From: Paragonimus westermani
Lineage: Eukaryota; Platyhelminthes; Trematoda; Plagiorchiida; Troglotrematidae
Direction of reading: 5' to 3'
Length of the DNA: 64,000 bases
Assembly: GCA_008508345.1 (NCBI GenBank)
Contig: QNGE01001241.1
Location: 10,114-74,113 of the forward strand
Shown here: positions 1-10,841 of the stretch, in pieces
Numbering within the stretch: the first letter of the stretch is position 1
Layout: every line of letters begins with the position of its first letter
The notes under the pieces: model-generated
Seen by the model: the letters and a program-made list of their open reading frames with translations, nothing else
Told to the model about the DNA's origin: nothing
The model's database searches: none
Program-made: the position numbers and the translations under genes

Positions 1-1284
1 GTGCCTCACTGCCTAAGCACTCCTACGCGGTCAGCAGTGCGACATACAATCCTATGAGTGTAACTGCTTTTCGTCTGACTGCTCCCCTTTGGCCTGTCTG
101 ACAAGGTTGCACCTGGAAGGACCGGAGTCCTAGTCAGCATAGCCCGCCGGATCAAAACAGTACACAAGCCCGACCACCACGTCAAGGTAGCAGTATAGGT
201 CGGGCCTCGATGTTCTGTTAACCACGCATCTGATACTAAGGTTATGTGTGCAAAAGAAGTTTATTATAACCTTGAGGGTACTTTGGTTTTGTGGTTGGTT
301 TTGATAGCATAGTTAGTTCAGTTAGTTATGGCTTGATGTTATTCGTTCGCTTGTATACCGCTTATCATATGGTCTTCAATCTTCGCTTCTCTCCGGCTAT
401 TTTGACAAGCACGAGGTTTATCAAACATGATAGCCCTTTCCAGGATCCACGTCACCTCTCACCGAGGAACCTATGACTGTCCAAATCTCTCATGTGCCAC
501 GAGCCACTAATTGTCATAATGACAGTTGACCCTGACGTGATGTGACGGCTCACGCATTTCGATGATCTATCGTACCAAACAGCACCATGTGGTGATAACG
601 CCCGACACTCACTCATGCGAGTCAGGCCAACAGATAGAGGTGGGATGAAGCAGTCTTCTGCTCCTCTGGGTTGAAGGTTGGAGGAAAGTTGGCATCTTGT
701 TCGGGAAGCGCCACCGGCTGCCTTGTGATACAGGTTTTTGAGCTAAATGCTTCGGACGAGAACCCTAATCGTACCCACCCCGGGCGTTCTGGCAGCATTT
801 TGGCCCACGTACAACTGTGTTCACAACACTACCAGATTCTTATTGCGTTGGCTGTCTCGCAGTGTAGAAATTGTCGTCCTATCTGCTGTATACGACAAGG
901 TGGGTAAGTGGAACTATGCTACTGCGGACCTCTCTATCATTGTCCTATCCAGTTCAGTCCTCAGGCACTTCTCAAGCCCATTTTATAGGGGGTATTCTGC
1001 AGATCCCACAGCAAATAGGGTTACTCACGTTAACACTGTCTCCCACTACCAGCCTCCAATTTCTCATGTCTATTTTTAAACCGAGAATGTGAGTCATTAC
1101 CGATATTTTCGACATTCACATTCTGAAACAGATAGGTCAACAGTCGTTAGACTCGTTGAATGTCGATGTCTGCGGCACTTCAGAAATCAAACTCCGGAGT
1201 AGTTATCAACGTATAGTACTAGCAACACTGATATCGGTTACACACTTCGGGTGTCTCCGGGGTGCCCGCTACTGATCAGGCAAT
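1..1284. other. No gene recognised
   Basis: No open frame here resembles a known protein and frames on both strands are short. The composition is moderately GC-rich, like the rest of the first 28 kb, so this is probably old repeat sequence. I see no tRNA- or rRNA-like structure. Confidence 0.5.
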
Positions 1285-1571
1285 AGTAGGTATCATCATC
1301 ATCATAGACAGCAATATATCAGTGGTTCACACCAATCCGTAACTGCCACACAACCATGAAGATGAAGCAAACCCTACATAGGAAGAGAGAAGGAAAAAAG
1401 AAGGGGACGGGAATGGACCTAACTGCTGAAAATGACTACGTCCATATTCAAACATTCACCAGCAAAGTGCCTGCACTCTACAAACAAACAACCGAGCCGC
1501 AAGTGAGAGTAAGACGTCATCAGCAAAACAGCTTCCTTACGGCTTTCACTGCCACGCGTCATTAAATGCAC
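1285..1571 (-). repeat. 3' untranslated tail of an RTE-type LINE
   Basis: On the minus strand this follows directly on the end of the RTE reading frame and finishes in a short ATG/ATC trinucleotide run (1292-1305). RTE-clade LINEs typically end in such a microsatellite-like tail rather than poly(A). The part from about 1292 to 1480 recurs at 32237-32424 in the same orientation, with most bases identical, which shows it is an interspersed repeat. Calling it the RTE 3' UTR rests on its position and the tail type. Confidence 0.65.
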
Positions 1572-2250
1572 TCACTTCACAGACAACTCGGACAAACAAC
1601 GACAACATTCATGCCACTGAGCTCGATTAGCAGTCATCTCACTTAAAGTCTCCAGCCACCGACTCTGTGAGTCGCGAGGACCCCCAGCCCGGGAGGCGAA
1701 CTCGATCTACAGTGGCCAACCCCTTGGTGAACGACTTCATTTCCCTAAACCAGGTCATTATCTGTCCCCCTCGCACCTTAAACCAGTCGGTCGCAGTGTC
1801 AGCGAACAGTGCTTGGTGTGGAAGACGACTAGCTGACATTCCTACTACATAACCTAACCATCTAAGCCTATGCAAACCTAGAGATTCGACAAAAGAAATC
1901 GTTCGGTAATTACTCTCAAACATCCGCTTTCTAACCTCTTTGTTACTTACACGCTGGTGTCACCCGATACGAACGATTGAACGCAGACATCGGTGGTCAA
2001 CTACTTGAAGACGGTTCACGTCTTCTACCTTGAGCGTCCAGTAAATTTATTCGGCCATTCTGCGTACTCTCATTCTGTGTTAAGTCTCTAGCAGTGGAGC
2101 GCAATTTTAATCGCGAAGTGACCGCTATCGATAGACTGAAACCAGCTTTCATAGAGGTACGCGATAAAAAATTCTGATTCGCAAACAGCAACGCTCCTTC
2201 CGTTTGTTAGAATACCTAGCGTTGGTACAGACTCTGTTTCATTTTGCGAC
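1572..2250 (-). pseudogene. RTE-type LINE polyprotein, C-terminal part, decayed
   Basis: Reading on the minus strand, successive frames give the conserved C-terminus of trematode RTE/SR2-like reverse transcriptases. There is a segment resembling WTLKVEDVNRLQ followed by VVDHRCLRSI (about 1960-2030), then VSNKEVRKRM, then LHRLRWLGYVVGMSASRLP (about 1815-1870), then VRLPGWG near 1680. The end WLETLSEM...ANRAQWHECC is in another frame, so a frameshift lies near 1655, and the frame closes at 1572. Weaker similarity continues to about 2250. These motifs lie after the catalytic core, so this is a 5'-truncated copy. It is non-coding because of stops and frameshifts. The family call is confident; the exact 5' limit is not. 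Confidence 0.8.
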
Positions 2251-3925
2251 TCCGCTTACCTCGACGGAGCCAATCCCCCAGATCAGACGCTGTCGAGGCT
2301 CGCGGAGGCCAATGCAATCCGCAGATGACGTGGACATCCACCGCTTTATTGTTGTCGCACTTCCTTAGCTAGTTAATTTTAATGGCTTGATCTAGAGAAG
2401 TTCGTCGACGAGACGTTTTCTTTCGGAAAGTAAAAGATGGCCCTATCTCGTCGGACGCAGGGGAATCAGAAGCCCGGTAATGTTATCATTTCCAGTTCAT
2501 GAGCTCTGTACATTCTAGATACCTGGAGTTAACCATCAACCACCCGCTTAGGCGCTGCATTGCGAGAAGAAGCTGGAATACTTGAATTCCTGTGAGGATC
2601 GCCCACGATGGTCGTGAACAAGGCTACGGCCCTACTAGGCCGTCCACGTCGTGGCTGTTCTAAATTCTCCCGCTGCACACGACTATTAACCTGCCCGACC
2701 GTGCCCCCCAAACACTTTCAATTGTTTTCCCTCCCCCTTCCAACGGACGTGGACGCGAGCTGTGTGGCAGAAGTAAATTGGACCATTCATGCTTGAGACA
2801 ACCGTTCGGGTAACTGAAAAACTCCTACGTTATCGATGTCAACACTCTGGTTGTCTTCCAGCGGAGGAGCTCCGTAGCGACCCTATTCGTTCATTGCTAA
2901 CTGCGTTAAAGTTATAATCACCATCTGTACTCTTTTATTCCCCAACTTGTGTATGCGCTTAAATGTTTGTTTGAACGAGTATGGTTACCGGCAATTGTCC
3001 CGCGCACTCGGACGTACGGTTCCGCTGCCTGCTCACTCGTCGTTTCGCTGTACTAATGTTTCATCTTGCTAGTCGCTCGCTCTGGGGTGGATATCGCGTA
3101 TCGGCAATATATTCCTTGTCTACTCGTTGCGTTATTCGTAACTGGCCGGCCATAGCCCGTTTGAACTCTACACTCTCAGAAGGATATCCGATAGATTCCA
3201 AAACTGGATGCAGAACGCGGAGAACTGTGGTTGTATGGGAAAATCAAGACCAAAATCCACCTGACAAATGAAACTCACTTACCTGGGTAAATTACATTAA
3301 TCTCCATTTAGTGTTTACCGTTTGACATCACTTTTTCCTTTAACATGACCGACATATAGATCATACTGCGCGAAGGCCTGATTTAGTTAGGATATAGCTT
3401 GAAAACAAGACGCGCTGGTCAATGATTGAGCGAATCCGACAAATGTTTGTAACGAAATAAGGCCTGTGGGCAATTTTTCGCTCGACTGTTTTTTGAGTGA
3501 CCTCCAAATGTTCAGTCAAGACACTCAGAAGACACATGTAAGACGGTCAAAAGACACTCAAAAGACGGTCGTCCTAGCTGGGTAGAAAGCGGTTGCTTCT
3601 GATGGTTCCGCTTTTCTAGACTAGGAGTCTCTCTATCAGAGGGATAGTTACACGTCACAACTTTTCTTGGTTGTATCGGAGAGCTGAAATAGAGAATAAA
3701 TATGCCTAGGTCTATCGCTGGGTAAATATGCATAATCAGTTGTGAACTGTTCGAAAGGCGAACATACACATGTGGGGGTGCACAGCAGAGTATGTTGGGG
3801 TACTGACTATATGTTAGGCTTGTTATCCAGACGAAATTTTAATTCCAACACTGTGGTGGAGCTCACGATATTTTCTAGCAGTGTTTCAATTTTTTCAGAC
3901 CCGAACCGAGAACTTGTGCCTTAGC
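2251..3925. other. No gene recognised
   Basis: Frames up to 96 codons are present, but none shows a recognisable domain, a transmembrane pattern or repeat-family similarity. The upstream part of the RTE fragment may extend into the first few hundred bases without being readable. Confidence 0.4.
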
Positions 3926-4520
3926 TCAAATCTGCCTTACTGACGCTATTAGCGTTCTTGGTACATGCCTTAGTACTGGAAGAACCCAAGCGACTGTGTG
4001 CCACAACACTGCAAAGATTTTTTCTCTGTCTGTGACTCGTAGCAATATATCGCCGATGGAGTAAAGGAAACCGTTGTTATATATGATGTGCATAACTTTG
4101 CATTTGATGATATCGAACCCGACGGATTTTGATTCAGACCAGTTTTGAAGGGCACAATTATCACCATGTAGGACGCTCGCGTCAGAGCTATTCAACACGA
4201 TATACCAGATTCTAGTATCAGCGGCGAATCGCGTCAGTGAAGATGACATTTTAGAGGACAGATCTTTGATGAAGACAGGGAAAGTCAGTGGCCCCAGGAT
4301 GGAGCCCCGCGGACTCCGCTGAGGCCGAATCTGGCAGGGGTTATGGAAGGACCCACCAGCATACGATAAGAACTGTTTGACAGATGAGATTCGAGCCAGT
4401 GAATGTTACCCTTGACACAGCAACGTTGGATCTTGTAAAGTAAATCGTGATGATGCAGTCGATTTAACACCCTGGCAAAGTCGGGGTAAACGGCGTCAAC
4501 CCCATCTCCTCTGTTTGCTG
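3926..4520 (-). pseudogene. CR1/Jockey-type LINE reverse transcriptase fragment
   Basis: On the minus strand the order of RT motifs is preserved. VDAVYPDFARVLNRLHHHDL (about 4440-4500) corresponds to RT motif A and the following helix. GLSGVRGAPSWG (about 4290-4330) corresponds to the [11 protein letters not shown] motif B. FAADTRIW (about 4200-4225) corresponds to the F/Y-A-D-D catalytic box. KSVGFDIIKCKVMHI (about 4090-4135) corresponds to the NxxKCKVMHIG block. The catalytic box has lost its second aspartate and frames change between motifs, so it cannot be active. It is a different subfamily from the plus-strand fragment next to it, because its motif A/B region is more Jockey-like. Confidence 0.72.
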
Positions 4521-4639
4521 CGGTCGTCCGCTGGTATACGGCAAATTAGTGGTACGTTAGCGGCCACATGTCTGTTGCACCCAGATAAATTGGGCATTGG
4601 TTTCTCATCGAGACTGTAAAAGCGGATTCTCGACTTTCT

Positions 4640-6549
4640 TAACGACGCAGGATAGTTCTGGTCAAATTCCCTCTCTGCATGACCCAGTCGTCACTAATGA
4701 GAGTCACCTGGTGGGCATAGTGATCATCAAGCAGCCACTTGGTCACAGTGACCACTCTCTTATAACCTTCGACCTTATTCGTCACTGTTTACAATAACCT
4801 GCAAGAAGGTCCATAGTCAGGAATTTTAATCAGGCTGATTTTAACGGTCTGAGAACTCACCTAGGTTCACTCCTTCTTGACCGTGGCTCCGTGGACTAGA
4901 ACCGTCGTGCGTTTCAAAGCGCAATTCGGAAAGCGGGCTTATTTGTACCACATGAACCGCGCAATTTCTCTTTCCGGCCAATCCCTCTCCACAAAGTACG
5001 TCGTCTTCTCGATGACCGATCCCATTTATTCGCGGAGCGTAGGCTTACGGGTAACTCTGAAGGCATAAAGGCGTTCCAGATTGTTCGAAGTATGTGCAGG
5101 CAGGAAATCCGTGAACACAACAAACTCGTACAAGAAAGGGTTCTCCTTAGAGCCGGCGGAAGCAGAAACTTCTTATTCAAGCATAGACGACGACTGAAGA
5201 GGAACAGACCTTCAGCTCTTCCTTTGCTACTGCCCAACGGGGAGACTTCATCTGAATCACTATCTGTGGCCGAGTTATTCAGAGAGTACTATTCTGCAGT
5301 CTATAAAGTCACCCCACCGAACTGGCATCCTAACGTAGCGCCGCAGAGCTTCCGGTAACCACTCGTTACTGGTGATTTTTTTGCGCTAGACTTCGAAGAA
5401 CCTTTATTCAATGTTGATTCACAAAGTGCGATTGGTCGTGATAAGATCCATCCCAGAATACCCAAGAAAGCAGTTGTTAGTCTGACAGAACCCTTCATAA
5501 GATGTTTGAGCAGACACCCCAGACTGGCATTTTCCCTAGTGCATGGAGAGAGGCAACGGTCACATCCCCATGTAAAAAGGGCGACTGGCGCTCTTCGGCT
5601 AGCTATAGACCAATCAGCCTTGCTAGCATTCCGTGCAAGATAATGGACCGCCTATTAAAGCGTGCCATCCTCACTCATTTCTTGCCACATCATCTTTTTT
5701 CCTTCTACCCAACATGGCTTCCTTCCTAACCGGTCATGCATAACAAACATGCTCACTTTCATGTATAGTCTGACGAGGGCAAAAGTCAGTGGCTTCATCT
5801 GTTATGCTATCTTCTTTGATTTCGCCTGATCTTTTAATCATGTCTCTCACAGCCCTCTGAAACAAAAACTGGAAGCCCATGGTATTCCGGGAGAGGCTCT
5901 TCGCTGGATTGCCTCTTGTCTCAATAAAACAACTTTTAGAGTTGTGACTGGACCGGACCTTTCGTCCTCATTTTTCATTTCTACGATAATTCCTTAAGAA
6001 TCAGTGATAAGTCTGCTGTTATTTCTTATTCGCACTGAAGACCTCCAAGGCAAATTTTCCAGGAATGCCTTCTTATAAGCCGACGATCCGAAAATCAGGA
6101 ATAACACTGATCCCAGTACACTACAGATTGATCTAGACGCAATCAAGTGCTGAGTGAACGATTGGAGTCTCCCACCAAATGACAATACGTGTGCTAACAT
6201 GTTACTCGGTAGAGATTCTGGCAATGCCTTCGTGGTTCGCGATGTGTCCAGGACAGTCGTTATCGTGAAGATCGATGTGAAGAGCGACCTTGGCATCTGG
6301 TCGGCGTCTAACTTATCCTTTGCGTATCGTTGTGAGACAGCGGCAAAAAAGGGATTCGCCGCTCTTAGGATGATTACGCACACTTTCCCTCACATAAACA
6401 ATGACGCGCTTTACTGGGTTTATATAAGGCCGCTCCTCGAGTATGCTCCTCAGATTGTGTATACTGGCCTGAAGAAAGACAGATTGTCTGCTGAGTATGT
6501 CCAGCATGCGACTACGAAGCTGGTCACGGACCTTAGAAATGTCGTGTAA
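4640..6549 (+). pseudogene. CR1-type LINE ORF2 fragment, decayed
   Basis: The fragment begins with the end of the endonuclease domain (VVTNESHLVGI... PLGHSDHSLITFDLI, about 4680-4790). It continues through the linker (SVAELFREYYSAVYKV..PNWHP, 5265-5330), the RT N-terminus (IGRDKIHPRI near 5440; SSASYRPISLASIPCKIMDR, 5590-5650), motif A ([20 protein letters not shown], 5800-5850) and the RT C-terminal region (KCVNDWSLPPN near 6150; YIRPLLEYAPQIVYTGLKKD, 6421-6480). The [11 protein letters not shown] and YADD motifs are missing or unreadable between about 5960 and 6130. Stops and frameshifts are frequent. The motifs match the CR1 copy at 24.2-26.9 kb closely enough to be the same family, but this copy is older. 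Confidence 0.82.
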
Positions 6550-8480
6550 AAGTCTACTTAAAGTTATTAATCTTTATCCACCTCAGTTTTCACGAGTTCA
6601 GTCATTTGATTCCCACACACTTCTTTAGAATAGGTCTTGTAGTGCAGTTCTTCACTGTAGAGAATGATGACGGCCGACGAGGACATAACAGGAGGATATT
6701 TAGGCTTCGTCCTTGGACCATCCTCAGGCAGTAGTTTCTTTCTTATAGGGCTAGCAACCATTGGAACAGCCTTCCTTTTGACGTCGTCAGCAGCGCTTTC
6801 AAGGATAGTTTTGAAGTCCTGCTCGTACCGCACTTGGCAGAAATTCATTGAGTAAGTAACCGTACTCTGTTTTAAGTAGTCACCATAGATCCGAAGAGCG
6901 GTGCTACGCCCTGTTTTTGATGAGTGCCTTCCACGTTAACAGAAGCCCGCTTGACACTGATAGGGAAAAACCGACTGAACCCGGCAACATTGTGGCTGTG
7001 CCTCAAACCCGTGCACCTGTCACTGAAACGCTGAATGTAAAAACGGGGGCAAAAGTTGGCCGAGTTGTTTCCAGCTTCCGCGTCGAGCCGCAATGGCTGC
7101 TAACTTTGTCTTGTGTCAGGCTTTCTGAAAACATTTCCGTGAAGTTTTCGCCTATTTTGGCTACAAAGATTTTAGGCAAGAGCTACATAGATTTCAGATG
7201 GAGGTTGACGCCAGCTACGTGGTTTGCAACGTGCGTACTCGAGTTCAGTCGTCATGGGCAAAAGATCAGCCAATACCAGAATGTGCGAAGCACAAGCGTG
7301 TCATTCTGGCATGTTTACATTGTTTCACTGATTCCACCAATTTCTTGCGGAGCTGGAAGTACACTTGTAAATCATATACGCTTCCAGGTACTCCGGTATA
7401 AGGCACTGGCATTGGATATGCTACTTCACAGCAGATTCGACCTCGACGTGACATTCAGTTTTCTGTTTATCCGCTCCGATCACGCGAACCGTTGAAATAG
7501 TGACGGCATCGCGTGCTGAGAAACCCGGTCGGGAGTAATCGGAACGGGAACATGAGCGACACTATTTAATCCTAATTCCTTGGACAAGCAGCACCTGTTA
7601 TGGGGGAACGAGAGCGATCACTAGTGCTATTAAACAACAGGCATCCTCATGTTTTGATTAGTCAGTTTGTTGCTGCGTTGTTCCACGACCTTCAGCCTGA
7701 CAACTCGGTTGACTGAGATAAACACGCATTCGACAGCAGTTGATCACCGTCCATTATTGGTTGACGCCAATCTGATCATAATTCCATCTACGGCTAAATG
7801 TACGTGAAAGCTAATTGGCTAAACCTTCTCCAACCGAGAAACCGCTTCAGTCCAAAATCATTACGAGGAATATGTGGGATGCGTGAAGCATTGAAGCAAC
7901 TAGCAGAAAACGAGCACCTGGAGTGGTCACACCATCTGGTGGTATAACAGTGGAGCAGTAGGAGGGAAGACTGTGGGGTGAAGGGAAAAGGAAATGAGAA
8001 AAGAAGGTAGGGCCGGAAGTGAAAGCAAATGACACCGCTGAAGTTGCACAGAGCTATATGCACATGATTATCAGCGACCATCATGAGATAACACAATTAT
8101 CTAATCGTTTCCTGAGTGCATCGACTGACGGCGCCAAGTAAACTGTTACCGGTGATACATCACATATGGAACAGACTGGGACAGCATCAGTGTGCCGCAT
8201 ATGTACGAAGTTACTATGTGGTATACAAAAGTTTCACTTTGGATCCCTGACTCACTTTATTGGCGTCTGTCAAAAGGCTCCTGTGGGATGACTCAGGGAG
8301 AATTGGATTCTGTGTTCTAAAATGAGGTTGCATCTCGAACGATTGTGGGCCAGGGAAAATATATTCAGTTTCGACGGACTGTCCTCACACAATAAAAAAC
8401 AGATTCCCAACTTCCCCAGTGACCCTTCTCTGAATAGTCTGTACAACAATTACGTTCTTCCTCCAGTTGAGCGCACTGGT
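6550..8480. other. No gene recognised; one long open frame of doubtful meaning
   Basis: A plus-strand frame of 192 codons (6917-7495) and a minus-strand frame of 93 codons (6567-6848) are the longest here. Neither shows a recognisable domain. They sit among decayed LINE copies. I regard both as chance or relic frames. Confidence 0.35.
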
Positions 8481-10191
8481 TTAATTACCGACTTCCATCG
8501 GTGGTCCTACCAATGTGCTATAAATGCGTAGTAGGGCATCGACCGGAAAACTCCCAAGGGTCTTTCTGAGCATTACTGGCCTGCTACTGACTTTCTTTTT
8601 CGACAACATAACGTTAGTACCAAGGGAGAAGTCTGATGTAACAACGTTGCTCAGGCCGCACTGCTGGTGAACGATGGATAAGATAGCGCAACCTATGCGA
8701 TATGTTTCAGCGCTGTGACGAAGAACGCGCAGTTTTCGACTTGGGCGTATTGAAAGGCAGTCGGTTCTCCACTGGTCATAAAAGCAGAACATCCAGGTCT
8801 AACTTTTGTGTATTCAACATTGTGCAAACCGGGCCAAAGATTCGCATCATTACTTACACCTGGGAGGTCGCTACCGCAGACGGAGAATAATAACTTGCCA
8901 GGAATAGAGCTCTATGGTGCACCGTTTGTGGCGGTGAGTAGCCTGCGTAGCCCACCATTAATTCTTACTGCGCATGTGCAGCAGGACTGATGCTGTTCGG
9001 ACCAGGAAGTGACCTTGTTGCAAAATCCTAAGTTGTTGAATGCATGGGGCAGCATACTTATAGCGATTTTGTATGTCTTCGCGAAATCTGATGACGCAGC
9101 ATCAAGCGGGAGGCGTCGTTCGCCAGCTTTTGTCTACAAGTCAGCACCAGTCAGCAGGTTGGTCATGCATGACTGAACACCTCTGAAATCATGCTGCTCC
9201 GATACCAACTGCAAATGAATATTTGAGTTTCCCCTTATGGAATCGTCCGCTACGCTCTCCACTATTCCTGGCATGCTTGACATTGGAGCAATCGGTTTAG
9301 ATTTATTGGCGTTAGTTCCATCCCAGCGCGCGTATGTGGAGAAAATATCGCCGTGCATTTAGGTGGCTGGAATACAATCAGTAAAATTTTAGCGTTGAAA
9401 AAACGAGTGAACGGTTCCGCCAGCTCATCTACACATTCCTCCAACATAATCTGGGATATCTTACAAAGCCCAAGTTACTTCTGAACGCGAGGCAGGAGTA
9501 ACGCCATTCAGGGCGAAGTTAGAGGATGAATTCGAAGAAAAATTATGCCGAAGAAATGTAACACGTGGTTCTGTCTCGGCTAAGCTTTTGAAAACACAGG
9601 CATACTGGATATGTAATATTTCTGCTGGCTCAGAATCAGAGGTAGAAAGCCTCAAGGCCCCATAGAAGATGATATAGCAGCTTTCGATGTGGTGGTGAAA
9701 GCCATGTGCCTGAAGGATATTTTAGAGCGGCTGGCAGCGGATCACGCGAATGATATGTGGGAATCTTTAAGGACACCTTGTAAGGCTTTTGTGCATTAAT
9801 TATGACAACATTTGTGTGGAGGTGTGGGGTATCGTCTCTTCGAAAGGGGGTTACATCCTGCAAGGTCAGCTTCTGTTTCCTTCGATGCTTGGTAGAGGGT
9901 TTGAGTCGAAACGACTTGCAGGTGGAGCTTGAGGTGTTCAGATGTGATATAATGTGCCGTAAATGTTCATCTATCGTTCTGAGCTTGCCAGGTAGTAGCC
10001 AGTTGGCTTTAGATAAGTGTTCTCTTCTTCCAAAAGTTGGTTCGTCCGAAATTACGTACAGCCGACAACAAGGGGTGAGTGATCGTGACGTCCCGTACTA
10101 GACGGAAACTGATTATGGTGTGGTCGCTTGTACCTACTGGTGCACCGACTGCTGATATATCTAACATATGGGGTTCAGTAGACAACACCAT
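8481..10191 (-). pseudogene. CR1/Jockey-type LINE ORF2, decayed
   Basis: Minus-strand frames read in the correct order from high to low coordinates. At 10009-10191 is the endonuclease end with APVGTSDHTIISFRLV, where SDH is the catalytic histidine block. At 9461-9655 is the pre-RT linker with AEILHIQYACVFKSLAETEP. At 9262-9447 is the RT N-terminal DELAEPFTRFFNAKI...VFQPPKCTAIFSP. At 9134-9358 is ADDSIRG...LVSEQHDF...SCMTNLL. At 8481-8792 is the RT C-terminal part ending LRKTLGSFPVDALLRIYSTL. The motif A and YADD region between about 8800 and 9130 is not readable. Frameshifts separate every block, so it is an old inactive copy. Clade assignment beyond CR1/Jockey is uncertain. Confidence 0.68.
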
Positions 10192-10565
10192 GTTTAGGTT
10201 GGATGGCCTGTGACCTTCTGTCCACCTCGCGGGTTAATCGACGTACTCAGTGAGACCTACTTCCTGCGCAAGGTTCTACAGCTCAGTTGCTGCAGCCCCA
10301 GATCTCATTTCGCTGGAAAGACCTGCATGCGGGAGGCTGAAGCCATCTAAACGGTGACGCGAGATGCTGTTCAAGCGCGCTGGGTGCGGACGGCAGTGAA
10401 CAGATTGTGCTCCGCATTCATGAGCACAGGCTCAGTTTGGCTGGAATGGACTTCCGCTGGTTGATGTGCTTGTGATCCGGCAGCGCACTCGTGCCTTCAG
10501 ATTTCTTTACGCCAAGTACAACCCGGGCTACAATTTCCATCTTACTGAGAAATTCTGAGGCTGCG

Positions 10566-10841
10566 TTATTCCATTCGTCGGGCCTCCCAGACTGCCCAAG
10601 AAAAGTCAGGTTTCGCTCTCAGGCGAGAACCGTTCAGGCAATGCAAGGAGGATGCTATTAACAGAACCTCCTTAACGTCTTCTATCTGAGCATGCACAAC
10701 GCGGATTGTCCGACGATTTCCGTCCTGGTGAACTCTGCAAAATCTGGGTAGCCTGGGTTTATTTTCCATGCCTGGCTTAGGTAGGCCGAAAAGTAGTCTC
10801 CAGTGCGACTGATAATCCGTTTCTCTTTGGTAGAGCAACAT
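10566..10841 (-). pseudogene. LINE ORF1-like fragment
   Basis: The minus-strand frame contains FGLPKPGMENKPRLPRF, then RTIRVVHAQIEDVKEVLLIA and RLRAKPDFSWAVWEARR. This resembles the C-terminal block of CR1/Jockey ORF1 proteins: an arginine-proline segment, a short RRM-like strand, a run of residues spaced as in VLxxAxxLK, then a VRxxPDxSxxxR segment. It lies on the same strand and on the 5' side of the ORF2 remains at 8481-10191, which is where ORF1 of that element should be. Similarity is by pattern only. Confidence 0.45.

Noticed and set aside
6917..7495. 192-codon open frame on the plus strand
   Set aside because: It shows no domain or family pattern and lies in a field of decayed LINEs. 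A long frame alone is weak evidence in moderately GC-rich DNA.
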